DNA of 27,031 nucleotides from Sideroxyarcus sp045866275. GTDB lineage: Bacteria; Pseudomonadota; Gammaproteobacteria; Burkholderiales; Gallionellaceae. Of the stretch, positions 15,341 through 23,460 are shown one piece after another. The translations under genes and the position numbers were made by a program. The notes under the pieces were generated by a model, which worked only from the letters and a program-made list of their open reading frames with translations, had not been told where the DNA came from and ran no database searches. Location of the stretch: assembly GCA_045866275.1 (NCBI GenBank), contig BAAFRX010000025.1:1-27031 (forward strand), read 5' to 3'. Position 1 is the stretch's first letter. Every line of letters starts with the position of its first letter.

Positions 15341-16660
15341 TCATCCTCTCCTGCGCCACCACAGCCCGCCGCCAATGGCGATCATCAGCAATGGCATGAC
15401 CAGCAACAGCACGATGCTCATCGCGGTGAGTTGAACCCGGCTCAGGACGAGTTTGCCGTCCTGCGCGGTCGGCGGAACGAGACTAATCAGGCGTTCCTCG
15501 CCGGCCAGCCAGTTCAGCAGGTTGACCCCCAGATCGAGGTTGCCGCCGTTGCCGGAATAGGCATTGGCGAGAAATGCACCGCTGCCGACCACCACGATGC
15601 GCTGTTCATGTTCACCGGCCTGCCGTTGCAGGGCGAGCGCCAGCGTGACCGGGCCGGCCACATCGCGCTGCGGATCGAAGCGGGAATTGCGTTGCGGGCT
15701 GACCCAGCCGTTGGGCGCACCTTCGACCAGAATGTGGCGCTGCCACGGGGTGTCGGCTTCCGTGTCCAGCGCGCGGGCCTGAGGGAATACCGTGATCAGG
15801 TCGAAATCGCGGGTGACCGGATGCGGGGGATAGCCGGTGCCCAGCGCCCAGTCGCGCGGGGCGTTCATTTCCTGCGCGGAGGGGTCGATCACGATGCCCG
15901 GGGTGAGCACCAGGCCCAGGGCTTCGGCCAGCGCTTCGAGGCCGCGCAGCGGTTCGGCGTCGAGCAGCCACAGCAGATTGCCGCCGCGCTCGACATGGCG
16001 CAACAACTTGGCGATCTCTCCGGGAAACAGCCGGGTTTGCGGCTGGGTGACGACCAGCACGCCGACGTTATCCGGCACTTCCGGCGCGATGGCCAGATTG
16101 AGCGGCGCGATGCGGTAGCCGTTCTGTGTCAGGCGCTTGCCGAATTCGCCGAGGTCGTGATTGGCTGCGCCGTCCAGCTTGCGCTCCCCGTGACCGCTGA
16201 CGTACATCAGCATCTGCTCCCGGCCGTGCGCGAGGCGCAGCAGCGCGCTGGTCAGCGTCTGTTCATTCAGGGTGGACAGATGTTCGCGCCGGCCGCCGAA
16301 TTCCACCACCAGCTCGCCGTTGCCGCGGATGCCCGACTGGCGCGTCGCTTCCGGCTGCTTGACCGGATCGACGAAGACCAGGTGAATGTCGGACTTGTAG
16401 CGCTGGTACAGGGCAATGAATTCGCCGACCAGTTTGCGCACGTCGCCCTGTTGCGCATCCAGGTCGGTCGCATACACGGTGATGGTCAGCGGACCCTCCA
16501 GTTGTGCCAGGACCTTTTCGCTGGCGGGGGACAGACTGTTCAGGGCATTGCGGGTCGCATCCCACTGTAGCGGAAAACGCGCGGCGAGGTCGTTCATGCC
16601 AACCACGGCGGCCAACAGAACGAGAAGCGAAAAAAGGGAACGGACAGGACTGCGGCGCAT
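15341..16660 (-). CDS. GldG-like ABC-exporter auxiliary membrane protein
   Basis: 439 residues. One N-terminal membrane helix (SLFSLLVLLAAVVGMNDLAA) is followed by a large periplasmic GldG-type domain (about 30-405: ITVYATDLDAQQGDVRKLVGEF, LMYVSGHGERKLDG, LLRHVERGGNLLWLLDAEPL) and a C-terminal helix (MSIVLLLVMPLLMIAIGGGLWW). In known systems this domain works with a GldA/GldF-like ATPase and permease. ATG 16660 overlaps the permease stop by one base (TAATG). No gliding genes are present, so it is probably a general ABC export system of unknown substrate. Confidence 0.85.
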   Translation of the reverse strand: MRRSPVRSLFSLLVLLAAVVGMNDLAARFPLQWDATRNALNSLSPASEKVLAQLEGPLTITVYATDLDAQQGDVRKLVGEFIALYQRYKSDIHLVFVDPVKQPEATRQSGIRGNGELVVEFGGRREHLSTLNEQTLTSALLRLAHGREQMLMYVSGHGERKLDGAANHDLGEFGKRLTQNGYRIAPLNLAIAPEVPDNVGVLVVTQPQTRLFPGEIAKLLRHVERGGNLLWLLDAEPLRGLEALAEALGLVLTPGIVIDPSAQEMNAPRDWALGTGYPPHPVTRDFDLITVFPQARALDTEADTPWQRHILVEGAPNGWVSPQRNSRFDPQRDVAGPVTLALALQRQAGEHEQRIVVVGSGAFLANAYSGNGGNLDLGVNLLNWLAGEERLISLVPPTAQDGKLVLSRVQLTAMSIVLLLVMPLLMIAIGGGLWWRRRG

Positions 16661-17391
16661 TATCTTCCTTCCTGTTCCCGCCGCAGATGGCGCATGGCCA
16701 GCAGCAGTAACAGCGCGATGAATAGCGCGAAGTAGCAGAGGTCGGCGCTGCTGACGAGGCCGACATTCAGGTTCTGAAAATGCAGATTGGGCGACAGTAC
16801 GCGCAGGACGCCGTTGCCCATTTCCAGCACCCACAAGCCGAACGAGACGGCGAGCGCGCCGAAGGCGGCGACCACCGGTTGGCGCGTGATGGCCGAACAA
16901 TACAAGCCCAGTGAGGCGTAGCTGGCGGCCAGCAGCCACACGCCAAGCAGGTTGCTCGCGATCAGACCCGGGTCGGCGGATGTGCCCAGCGACAGCGTCA
17001 GCATCAGCAATCCGCCGGCGGCGATGATGAGCGAGAGCAGCGCGAGCAAACCCAGAAATTTCCCCAGCACGATTTGGGCCGGCGAGATCGGCGCGGAGGC
17101 CAGCAACAACCAGGTCTGGTTGCGCCGCTCCTCGGCGATCAGGCGCATGGTGAACAGCGGGATCAGCATCATCAGCAGCAGGGCCAGTGCGCCTGCCAGC
17201 GGCGCGGCGATGGAGATGGTGGCGCCCGGCGCACTGTCCATCTGCGCCAGTTGCGCCTGCACGTGCAGGTAGTCGTCCACCCGCGCCAGCCAGAACCAGG
17301 ACAGGATGAATTGCAGCAACGCCAGCATCCACCAGGTCGAAGGGGCGGCGAACAGGCTGCGGAACTCCTTTTTCGCGATGGTCAGTATCAT
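16660..17391 (-). CDS. ABC-2 type permease (GldF-like)
   Basis: 243 residues from the ATG at 17391; the frame extends to 17445 but that part is repeat DNA. Six or so hydrophobic helices: WMLALLQFILSWFWLA, ISIAAPLAGALALLLMMLIPLFTM, IVLGKFLGLLALLSLIIAAGGLLML, ASNLLGVWLLAASYASLGLY, VVAAFGALAVSFGLWVL and the C-terminal LCYFALFIALLLLLAMRHL. The cytoplasmic loop TMRLIAEERRNQTWLLLASAPIS is typical of ABC-2 permeases. It pairs with the ATPase at 17560-18294 and the GldG-like protein; a 168-bp gap holding an inverted repeat separates it from the ATPase gene. Confidence 0.88.
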   Translation of the reverse strand: MILTIAKKEFRSLFAAPSTWWMLALLQFILSWFWLARVDDYLHVQAQLAQMDSAPGATISIAAPLAGALALLLMMLIPLFTMRLIAEERRNQTWLLLASAPISPAQIVLGKFLGLLALLSLIIAAGGLLMLTLSLGTSADPGLIASNLLGVWLLAASYASLGLYCSAITRQPVVAAFGALAVSFGLWVLEMGNGVLRVLSPNLHFQNLNVGLVSSADLCYFALFIALLLLLAMRHLRREQEGR

Positions 17392-17407
17392 CCTAAAAAC
17401 CTTTATT

Positions 17408-17541
17408 AGCCACGGATGAACACAGATTTGCACGGATAAAACCATGCCTTACACGAGAATTGAGGCTCACCTGAATGGTGTGCGCATAATTGTCGGATAG
17501 GCGGTTGTTTATCCGTGTTTCATCCGTGTTCATCCGTGGCT
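17408..17541. repeat. Inverted repeat, CCACGGATGAACAC family
   Basis: AGCCACGGATGAACAC at 17408-17423 is matched by its reverse complement at 17526-17541, and the inner CGGATAAA (17433-17440) by TTTATCCG (17508-17515), giving imperfect arms of about 33 bp around a 67-bp centre. The right arm carries one extra CATCCGTGTT unit. It lies between the ABC ATPase and permease genes and differs in sequence from the 15208-15326 repeat. Confidence 0.8.
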
Positions 17542-17559
17542 CAATTACGTTTTTCAGTG

Positions 17560-18294
17560 TCATCTTCCGGATGCCTCATTCTCGGTGATCTGCAAAAACG
17601 CCTCTTCCATGTTGCCGTTGGCCAGCAACTCAGCGCTGCTGCCGCTGTAGATCATGCGCCCTTGCTGCAGGATGATGGCGCGGTCGCACACCTGTTCCAC
17701 TTCGTGCAGCAGGTGGGTGGACAGGATCACGCTGCTGCTGTCGCCAAGCGTGCGGATGAGTTCGCGTATCTCGCGGATCTGCGCCGGGTCGAGTCCGACC
17801 GTCGGCTCGTCCAGAATCACGACGGCCGGCTGGTGGATGATCGCCTGCGCGATGCCGACGCGCTGCTGGTAGCCTTTCGACAAATTGCCGATGAGCCGGT
17901 GGCCGCAATCGAGCAGGCCGCAGCGCTGTTTTGCCAGCTGCACCCGCTCGGCCATGCGGTCGGGCGCGACGCGGTGCAGGCGTGCGGCAAAGTGCAGATA
18001 ATCATCCACCCGCATGTCGCGGTACAGCGGCGGATGTTCCGGCAGATAGCCCAGGCAGGATTTGCCCAGAGTCGGGCGTTGTGCCAGATCGAAGTTGCAA
18101 ATCTCGGCCACGCCCGCACTGGGGGCCAATGCGCCGGCCAGCATTTGCAGGAGGGTACTCTTGCCGGCGCCGTTGTGTCCGAGCAGTCCCAGCACCTCGC
18201 CGCGCCGCAACTGGAACGACACATCGTTGACCGCGCACTGTCTGCCGTGGAAACGAGTGAGATGCTGCGCGGAAAGGGTGACCGGGGAAGTCAT
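17560..18294 (-). CDS. ABC transporter ATPase (GldA-like)
   Basis: 244 residues. Walker A GHNGAGKST (about 39-47), ABC signature LSKGYQQR, Walker B VVILDEPTVGLDP and the switch His in STHLLHEVEQVC are all intact, so it should hydrolyse ATP. The layout is that of the single-domain ATPases of ABC-2 exporters. It energises the permease and GldG-like protein encoded just downstream. ATG 18294 is used because it begins the conserved domain; a longer frame to 18375 overlaps the divergent TPR gene region. Confidence 0.92.
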   Translation of the reverse strand: MTSPVTLSAQHLTRFHGRQCAVNDVSFQLRRGEVLGLLGHNGAGKSTLLQMLAGALAPSAGVAEICNFDLAQRPTLGKSCLGYLPEHPPLYRDMRVDDYLHFAARLHRVAPDRMAERVQLAKQRCGLLDCGHRLIGNLSKGYQQRVGIAQAIIHQPAVVILDEPTVGLDPAQIREIRELIRTLGDSSSVILSTHLLHEVEQVCDRAIILQQGRMIYSGSSAELLANGNMEEAFLQITENEASGR

Positions 18295-18373
18295 GTGCGG
18301 GCTGAAGGCGGCGGTTTTGAATTGCGCTGAATATAACCTAAACTGTCGGTCCACATCAAAATGCCGGACAACC

Positions 18374-20113
18374 ATGAAATTCAGTCTTTCCCCTTTGTTG
18401 TTGCTTGCGTTGCTGACCGCCTGCGCCCATGCACCGCAAACGCCCGATGCGGCTCCCGCTGCCGCCGCCGGGCCGGTTCGGCCGACGTTGCCGGGGCCGG
18501 TCGAGCCGGTGCTGCCGGAGGTGGCGCTGACGGATCGCCTGCTGTATGAATTTCTGCTGGGCGATTTCGCCGCACAGCGCGGCAGGCCGGAACTGGCCGC
18601 CCAGGTCTATCTCGATCTGGCGCGCACCACGCGCGACCCGCGGGTCGCGCGCCGCGCCGCGCAACTGACCTTTGAGGCGCACCAGTACGCCTCGTCACTG
18701 GAGGCGTTCCGCCTGTGGCAGCAACTGGAGCCGGATTCGCCGCTGGCCAAGCAGATGCTGGTCTCGCTGCTGCTTTCCGGCGGCAAACTGGCCGAAGCGC
18801 GTCCGCACGTGACCGAACTGCTGGCGTCGGACCCGCAGGGTGTGGGGCATATGTTCATCAATCTGTACGGTTTGCTGGCGCGGGTGGCGGACAAAGGGGC
18901 GGTGCTCGACTGGCTGGTCGAAGTGGCACAGCCCTACCCGAAAGTGGCCGAAGCGCATTGGGCCGTGGCGCAGGCGGCGTCCGCGGCAAACCAGCCCGCG
19001 CAGGCGCTGGCGGAAGCGCAACAGGCGGCCAGCCTGCGTCCGGAGTGGGACCTGGCCGCGATGCTTCTGGCGCAATTGACCCAGCGCACCCGGCCGGAGC
19101 AGGCGGCAGCGTTGCTGGCGGCCCATCTGGAAAAGTATCCGGCGCAGCAGAATGTGCGCCTGTTCCGTGCGCGCATGCTGCTCGAACAGAAGCAGTACGT
19201 GGCCGCGCGCGAGGAATTCATGCGCCTGTTGCAGCAACGTCCCGGCAATGCGGAGATCGCGTTTGCCATCGCCATGGTCTCGTTGCAGCTCGGCGAGCTG
19301 CAGCGCGCCGAGGAGGAATTGCGCGCGGCGCTGGCCGGGACCAGCGGCAAGAAAGACGAGGACACCCTGCATTTCTATCTGGGCCAGTTGAGCGAGGCCA
19401 GGCAGGATGAAGCGTCGGCCCTGACCCACTATCGCCAGATCCGGGAGGGCGCGCGGTACTATGACGCGCAGTTGCGGATGGCCTATCTGCTGCACAAGCA
19501 GGGACAGGCGGCGCAGGCGCGCACCGTGTTGCAGCAAGTCTTGCCCGGCAATGACGCGCAGCGCGTGCAATTGCTGCTGATCGAAGCGCAGTTTCTGCGC
19601 GACGACGCGCACTATGCGGAAAGTTTCAAGGTGCTGAACCAGGGGCTGGCCAAATTTCCGGCGCAGCCCGAGTTGCTGTATCGGGCGGCGCTGGCCGCCG
19701 ACAAGCTGAAGCAGTACGACACTTTCGAACGGCTGATCCGCAGGCTGATCGAGGTCGAGCCGGACAATGCGCACGCCTACAACGCGCTCGGCTATGGCTG
19801 GCTGGAGCGCAATGTCCGCATCGCCGAGGCGATGGAGCTGGTGCAAAAGGCACATGCATTGCTGCCGGACGATGCGGCCATTCTGGACAGCGTGGGATGG
19901 GGCTATTTCCGCCTGAACGACCTGGCGCGGAGCATCGACTTTCTGCGCCGGGCGTTTGCCGCCAATCCCGATCCCGAGATCGCCGCCCATTTGGGCGAGG
20001 TGCTCTGGGTGAAAGGGGAGCGCGCGGAGGCGCAAGCCGTCTGGCGCGCCAGCGCACAAGCACACCCCGATAACGAACCGTTGCAGGCGGTGATCCGCAA
20101 ATTCCTGCCGTGA
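18374..20113 (+). CDS. TPR-repeat lipoprotein
   Basis: 579 residues. The N-terminus is a lipoprotein signal with lipobox LTAC (LLLLALLTACAHAP, Cys about 17), then a Pro/Ala-rich spacer and a long array of TPR-like helical repeats up to the end (for example AEARPHVTELLASDPQG, RLFRARMLLEQKQYVAAREEFMRLLQQRPGN, ELLYRAALAADKLKQYDTFERLI and VEPDNAHAYNALGYGWLER). Such proteins scaffold complexes at the outer membrane. Its TGA overlaps the lolB ATG by one base, so a role near lipoprotein sorting is possible, but this is only context. Confidence 0.85.
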   Translation: MKFSLSPLLLLALLTACAHAPQTPDAAPAAAAGPVRPTLPGPVEPVLPEVALTDRLLYEFLLGDFAAQRGRPELAAQVYLDLARTTRDPRVARRAAQLTFEAHQYASSLEAFRLWQQLEPDSPLAKQMLVSLLLSGGKLAEARPHVTELLASDPQGVGHMFINLYGLLARVADKGAVLDWLVEVAQPYPKVAEAHWAVAQAASAANQPAQALAEAQQAASLRPEWDLAAMLLAQLTQRTRPEQAAALLAAHLEKYPAQQNVRLFRARMLLEQKQYVAAREEFMRLLQQRPGNAEIAFAIAMVSLQLGELQRAEEELRAALAGTSGKKDEDTLHFYLGQLSEARQDEASALTHYRQIREGARYYDAQLRMAYLLHKQGQAAQARTVLQQVLPGNDAQRVQLLLIEAQFLRDDAHYAESFKVLNQGLAKFPAQPELLYRAALAADKLKQYDTFERLIRRLIEVEPDNAHAYNALGYGWLERNVRIAEAMELVQKAHALLPDDAAILDSVGWGYFRLNDLARSIDFLRRAFAANPDPEIAAHLGEVLWVKGERAEAQAVWRASAQAHPDNEPLQAVIRKFLP

Positions 20114-20661
20114 TGCGTTTCGCCCTTCTCGCGCTTCTTCTGCTGGCGGCGTGCAGCACAAACCCGGTCATGCTGCACCGCGCGCGCGAGGCGGATGCCC
20201 CGTTCACGTTCAACGGGCGCATTGCCATTCGCCAGGACGCGCGGCGCGACAGCGCGGGCGTGCGCTGGACGCATCGGGACGGAACCGACGAGATATTGCT
20301 GCTGGCCCCGCTGGGACAGACCGTTGCGCGTATCGTGCACGGCGCGGAACAGACCACGCTGGAGGCGCAGGGTCGGCGTTACGTTGCGCAGAATGCCGAA
20401 GACCTGATGCAGCAAGCGCTGGGCTGGCGTTTGCCGCTCTCCGGTCTGCGCTACTGGATCATGGCGCTGCCCGCGCCGGACGGTGAATCGCGCATCGAGC
20501 GCAATGCGAACGGCCAGGTGAGCCTGCTGCGCCAACAGGGCTGGGAAATAAGCTACACCCGTTATGCCGCAGAATCCGGGGATGCGCTGCCGTTGCGCCT
20601 GAAATTGCAGCGTGAGGGCGTGGAAGTTCGGGTGCTGATCGACGAGTGGGAGGCGCAGTGA
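20113..20661 (+). CDS. lolB: Outer-membrane lipoprotein insertase LolB
   Basis: 182 residues. LolB accepts lipoproteins from LolA and inserts them into the outer membrane, being itself a lipoprotein. The signal ends in LLAAC (LLALLLLAACSTNP, Cys about 14). The LolB fold is supported by FTFNGRIAIRQD, SAGVRWTHRDGTDEILLLAPLGQTVARI, ALGWRLPLSGLRYWIMA and GWEISYTRY. The ATG shares a base with the TPR gene stop; a GTG one codon earlier is possible. It is followed by ispE with a four-base overlap. Confidence 0.93.
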   Translation: MRFALLALLLLAACSTNPVMLHRAREADAPFTFNGRIAIRQDARRDSAGVRWTHRDGTDEILLLAPLGQTVARIVHGAEQTTLEAQGRRYVAQNAEDLMQQALGWRLPLSGLRYWIMALPAPDGESRIERNANGQVSLLRQQGWEISYTRYAAESGDALPLRLKLQREGVEVRVLIDEWEAQ

Positions 20662-21524
20662 ATACGTTGACGTGCCCGGCGCCGGCCAAACTCAACTTGT
20701 TCCTGCATGTCGTGGGGCGGCGCGGCGACGGTTACCACCTGTTGCAGAGTCTGTTCCGTTATATCGATCTGAACGACACCTTGCATTTCACGCGGCGCGA
20801 AGACGGGGAAATTCACCGCCTCAACGCACTGGAAGGCGTGCCCGAAGCGCAAGACCTGTGCGTGCGCGCTGCGCGCTTGCTGCAACAGGAGACAGGATGC
20901 GCGGCGGGGGTGGACATCGACGTGGAAAAGCGCATCCCCATGGGCGGCGGTCTCGGCGGCGGCAGTTCCGATGCGGCCACCACCCTGCTGGCGCTGAACC
21001 GGCTGTGGCAGCTTGATTTGCCGCGCGCGCGCCTGATGCAACTGGGGTTGCAGCTGGGGGCGGATGTGCCGTTTTTTGTGTTCGGCGACAACGCATTTGC
21101 CGAGGGCGTGGGCGAGCGCTTGCAGGCCTATCCGCTGCCGGAGGCGTGGTACGTGGTGCTGTGTCCGCCGGTGCAGGTACCCACTGTGCAGATTTTCAGC
21201 CATCCGGAATTGACACGAAATACGATTTCGATGACAATGCGCGCCCTTCCGAAGGGGCAGGATTTTCGGGCAGGCAGAATCAGCGGCTTGCGCAACGATT
21301 TGCAGGACGTGGCATGCAAGCTGTATCCGGCGGTGGCGGAACATCTGGCATGGCTGGCGAAATTTGCGCCCGCGCTGATGAGCGGTTCCGGCGCTTGCGT
21401 GTTTGCCGAGTTTGCCACGGAAGCCGAAGCCCGTGCGGTAGGGCGGCAGTTGCCGGACACCCTGCGCGGATTTGTCGCGCGGGGTTTGCCTGAACACCCG
21501 CTGAAAGATTTTTGCAGTAGCTGA
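20658..21524 (+). CDS. ispE: 4-diphosphocytidyl-2-C-methylerythritol kinase
   Basis: 288 residues, GHMP kinase of the MEP isoprenoid pathway, phosphorylating CDP-ME at the 2-hydroxyl. The N-terminal PAPAKLNLFLHVVGRR-DGYH and the ATP loop PMGGGLGGGSSDAA (about 94-107) are canonical, as is LMSGSGACVFAEF near the C-terminus. The GTG start at 20658 is chosen because GGGAGG lies a few bases upstream and the protein then begins at the family N-terminus; its GTG overlaps the lolB stop (GTGA). The last gene of the lipoprotein cluster, it is followed by tRNA-Gln. Confidence 0.95.
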   Translation: MNTLTCPAPAKLNLFLHVVGRRGDGYHLLQSLFRYIDLNDTLHFTRREDGEIHRLNALEGVPEAQDLCVRAARLLQQETGCAAGVDIDVEKRIPMGGGLGGGSSDAATTLLALNRLWQLDLPRARLMQLGLQLGADVPFFVFGDNAFAEGVGERLQAYPLPEAWYVVLCPPVQVPTVQIFSHPELTRNTISMTMRALPKGQDFRAGRISGLRNDLQDVACKLYPAVAEHLAWLAKFAPALMSGSGACVFAEFATEAEARAVGRQLPDTLRGFVARGLPEHPLKDFCSS

Positions 21525-21558
21525 ATTGCGCCCAAGGGCGCTGTATTCGACGAGTTCT

Positions 21559-21633
21559 TGGGGAGTCGCCAAGTGGTAAGGCATCGGATTTTGATTCCGA
21601 CATTCGTAGGTTCGATCCCTACCTCCCCAGCCA
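21559..21633 (+). tRNA. tRNA-Gln (UUG anticodon)
   Basis: A 75-nt cloverleaf including an encoded CCA end. Acceptor stem TGGGGAG / CTCCCCA (21559-21565 with 21623-21629), discriminator G and CCA (21631-21633). The anticodon stem TCGGA/TCCGA holds loop TTTTGAT, giving anticodon UUG. The T-arm has GTAGG TTCGATC CCTAC. It sits between ispE and prs, a position known in related proteobacteria. Confidence 0.97.
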
Positions 21634-21690
21634 GATTCTTCAAGCATTGACGGGCGCTTGCGCCCGTTTCACTTCATAGGGGTGTTCTCG

Positions 21691-22638
21691 ATGTCGGGCG
21701 ACATGATGGTTTTCACCGGCAATGCCAATCCCAAGCTGGCCGAAAGCGTTGCCAAGCATCTGGGCATCCATCTCGGTCGCGCCACGGTCAGCCGCTTTTC
21801 CGACGGCGAAGTGATGGTGGAAATCCTGGAGCATGTGCGCGGCAAGGATGTGTTCATCCTGCAATCCACCTGTGCCCCGACCAACGACCACCTGATGGAG
21901 ATCATGGTGATGGTCGATGCCCTGCGCCGCGCCTCGGCCGCGCGCATCACCGCCGCCATTCCGTATTTTGGTTATGCCCGCCAGGATCGCCGTCCGCGTT
22001 CGGCGCGCGTGGCGATCACCGCCAAGGTCGTCGCCAACATGCTGACCGGCGTGGGTGTCGATCGGGTGCTGACCATGGATCTGCACTCCGACCAGATTCA
22101 GGGCTTCTTCGATATTCCGGTGGACAACATCTATGCCAGCCCGATTTTGCTGTCGGACGTGTGGCGCTGCAATTATCCCAACCTGATCGTGGTGTCGCCC
22201 GACGTGGGGGGGGTGGTGCGCGCGCGTGCGCTGGCCAAGCAGCTGGATGCCGACCTGGCGATCATCGACAAGCGCCGGCCCAGGCCCAATGTGGCCAAAG
22301 TGATGAACATCATCGGCGAAGTTTCAGGCCGTACCTGTCTCATCATGGATGACATGGTGGATACCGCCAACACCTTGTGCGAAGCAGCCAAGGCGTTGAA
22401 GGAAAAAGGCGCCGAGCGCGTGCTGGCCTACTGTACGCACGGCGTGCTGTCGGGGCCGGCGATCGAGCGGATCGAAAAATCGGCGATCGACGAACTGGTG
22501 GTGACGGATACCATTCCGCTGAATGATGCCGCGCGCAAATGCAAACGCATCCGCCAGCTCAGCATCGCGGAGCTGATGGCGGAAACCCTGCGCCGCATCA
22601 ATGCGGACGAGTCGGTCAGTTCGCTGTTCGTGGATTAA
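21691..22638 (+). CDS. prs: Ribose-phosphate pyrophosphokinase
   Basis: 315 residues, matching the family. It makes PRPP from ribose 5-phosphate and ATP, the common precursor of nucleotides, His and Trp. Visible features: VFTGNANPKLAESVAKHLG at the N-terminus, YARQDRRPRSARVAITAKVVANML for ATP and the flexible loop, MDLHSDQIQGFFD with metal ligands, SPDVGGVVRARALA, and the PRPP motif CLIMDDMVDTANTLCEAA. ATG 21691 has AGGGG nine bases upstream; ATG 21703 is the alternative. It is followed by a hairpin and rplY. Confidence 0.96.
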   Translation: MSGDMMVFTGNANPKLAESVAKHLGIHLGRATVSRFSDGEVMVEILEHVRGKDVFILQSTCAPTNDHLMEIMVMVDALRRASAARITAAIPYFGYARQDRRPRSARVAITAKVVANMLTGVGVDRVLTMDLHSDQIQGFFDIPVDNIYASPILLSDVWRCNYPNLIVVSPDVGGVVRARALAKQLDADLAIIDKRRPRPNVAKVMNIIGEVSGRTCLIMDDMVDTANTLCEAAKALKEKGAERVLAYCTHGVLSGPAIERIEKSAIDELVVTDTIPLNDAARKCKRIRQLSIAELMAETLRRINADESVSSLFVD

Positions 22639-22646
22639 GTTTTTTT

Positions 22647-22669
22647 GCGCCAGCCATGTTGGCTGGCGC
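22647..22669 (+). other. Perfect hairpin between prs and rplY
   Basis: A 10-bp perfect stem GCGCCAGCCA / TGGCTGGCGC with loop TGT. The T-run (22640-22646) is on the 5' side, so it does not fit an intrinsic terminator on the plus strand. It may stabilise the 3' end of prs or shield the rplY leader. Confidence 0.7.
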
Positions 22670-22722
22670 GCAACCCGAAGTTCACTGGTCGCGGTGAGCT
22701 TCACTCGAAGTGGAGAAGTAAA

Positions 22723-23403
22723 ATGACAATCGAAATCAGCGCAACCAAGCGCCAAGTGCAAGGAACGGGTGCGAGCCGCCGTCTGCGCAAGGCGAACCGT
22801 GTCCCCGGCGTCGTGTACGGCGCAGGCGAAGCGGCCATGATCGAACTCGATCACAACACCCTTTATTACGCACTGCGCAATGAGGCTTTCCACGCGTCCA
22901 TCCTGACGCTGGACCTGGAGGGCAAGAAGGAATCCGTGCTGCTGCGCGACTTCCAGATGCACCCGTTCCGCCAGCAAGTGCAGCACATCGACTTCCAGCG
23001 CGTCGATGCGAAGAAGAAGATCCACATGAAGGTGCCGTTGCACTTCAAGAATGCGGAACTCGCCCCGGGGGTAAAGACCGGTGGCGGCATCATCAGCCAT
23101 GTCCTGACCGAACTCGAAATCGTTTGCTTGCCGGCCGATCTGCCCTCCGCCTTCGAGGTCGATCTGTCCGGTCTGGAACTGGGACACTCGATCCACATCG
23201 CCGATGTCAAACTGCCGAAGGGCATCGAACTCGCGCACCATCATCACGCGGGCGATGCGGTGGCGACCGTCCAAGTGCCGCGCGGCGCCGTTGAAGCGGC
23301 GGCGGATGCCGCTGCCGACGCAGCAGTTGCCGAAGCTGCGGCCGCTGCTTCGGCCGCAGCCGCAGCGCCGGCTGCCGCTGCAGCACCTGCTGCCAAGAAG
23401 TAA
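22723..23403 (+). CDS. rplY: 50S ribosomal protein L25, CTC form
   Basis: 226 residues, the long TL5/CTC type of L25 rather than the short E. coli form. The N-terminal 5S-rRNA-binding domain (about 1-95) starts with ISATKRQVQGTGASRRLRKANRVPGVVYG. A C-terminal beta domain follows (KVPLHFKNAELAPGVKTGGGIISHVLTE, then HSIHIADVKLPKGIEL). It ends in a tail of about 35 residues that is nearly all Ala with Asp/Glu/Pro, probably disordered. GGAGA precedes the ATG. A strong terminator follows, so it closes its own unit with prs possibly upstream. Confidence 0.95.
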   Translation: MTIEISATKRQVQGTGASRRLRKANRVPGVVYGAGEAAMIELDHNTLYYALRNEAFHASILTLDLEGKKESVLLRDFQMHPFRQQVQHIDFQRVDAKKKIHMKVPLHFKNAELAPGVKTGGGIISHVLTELEIVCLPADLPSAFEVDLSGLELGHSIHIADVKLPKGIELAHHHHAGDAVATVQVPRGAVEAAADAAADAAVAEAAAAASAAAAAPAAAAAPAAKK

Positions 23404-23419
23404 TCTGCAACGGGAACAA

Positions 23420-23456
23420 CCCGCCATGCGATCGAACGATGCATGGCGGGTTTTTT
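23420..23456 (+). terminator. Intrinsic terminator after rplY that overlaps the pth leader
   Basis: A 10-bp stem CCCGCCATGC (23420-23429) / GCATGGCGGG (23441-23450), extended in the loop by ATCG/CGAT with one bulge, is followed by six T. The 3' arm contains GGCGGG, the only ribosome-site-like sequence before the pth ATG at 23461. Confidence 0.92.
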
Positions 23457-23460
23457 CATT

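Noticed and set aside
15251..16570. 439-codon plus-strand open frame opposite the GldG-like gene
   Set aside because: Shadow frame; begins inside the inverted repeat and shows no domain.
15208..17541. The two inverted repeats as the ends of one composite transposon around the permease and GldG genes
   Set aside because: The two repeats are unrelated in sequence and there is no transposase between them.
18695..20161. 488-codon minus-strand open frame opposite the TPR gene
   Set aside because: Antisense shadow; the plus strand carries clear TPR repeats and a lipobox.
22324..23427. 367-codon minus-strand open frame across prs and rplY
   Set aside because: Crosses two certain genes in antisense; its Cys/Gly/Arg-rich start mirrors the Ala tail of rplY.
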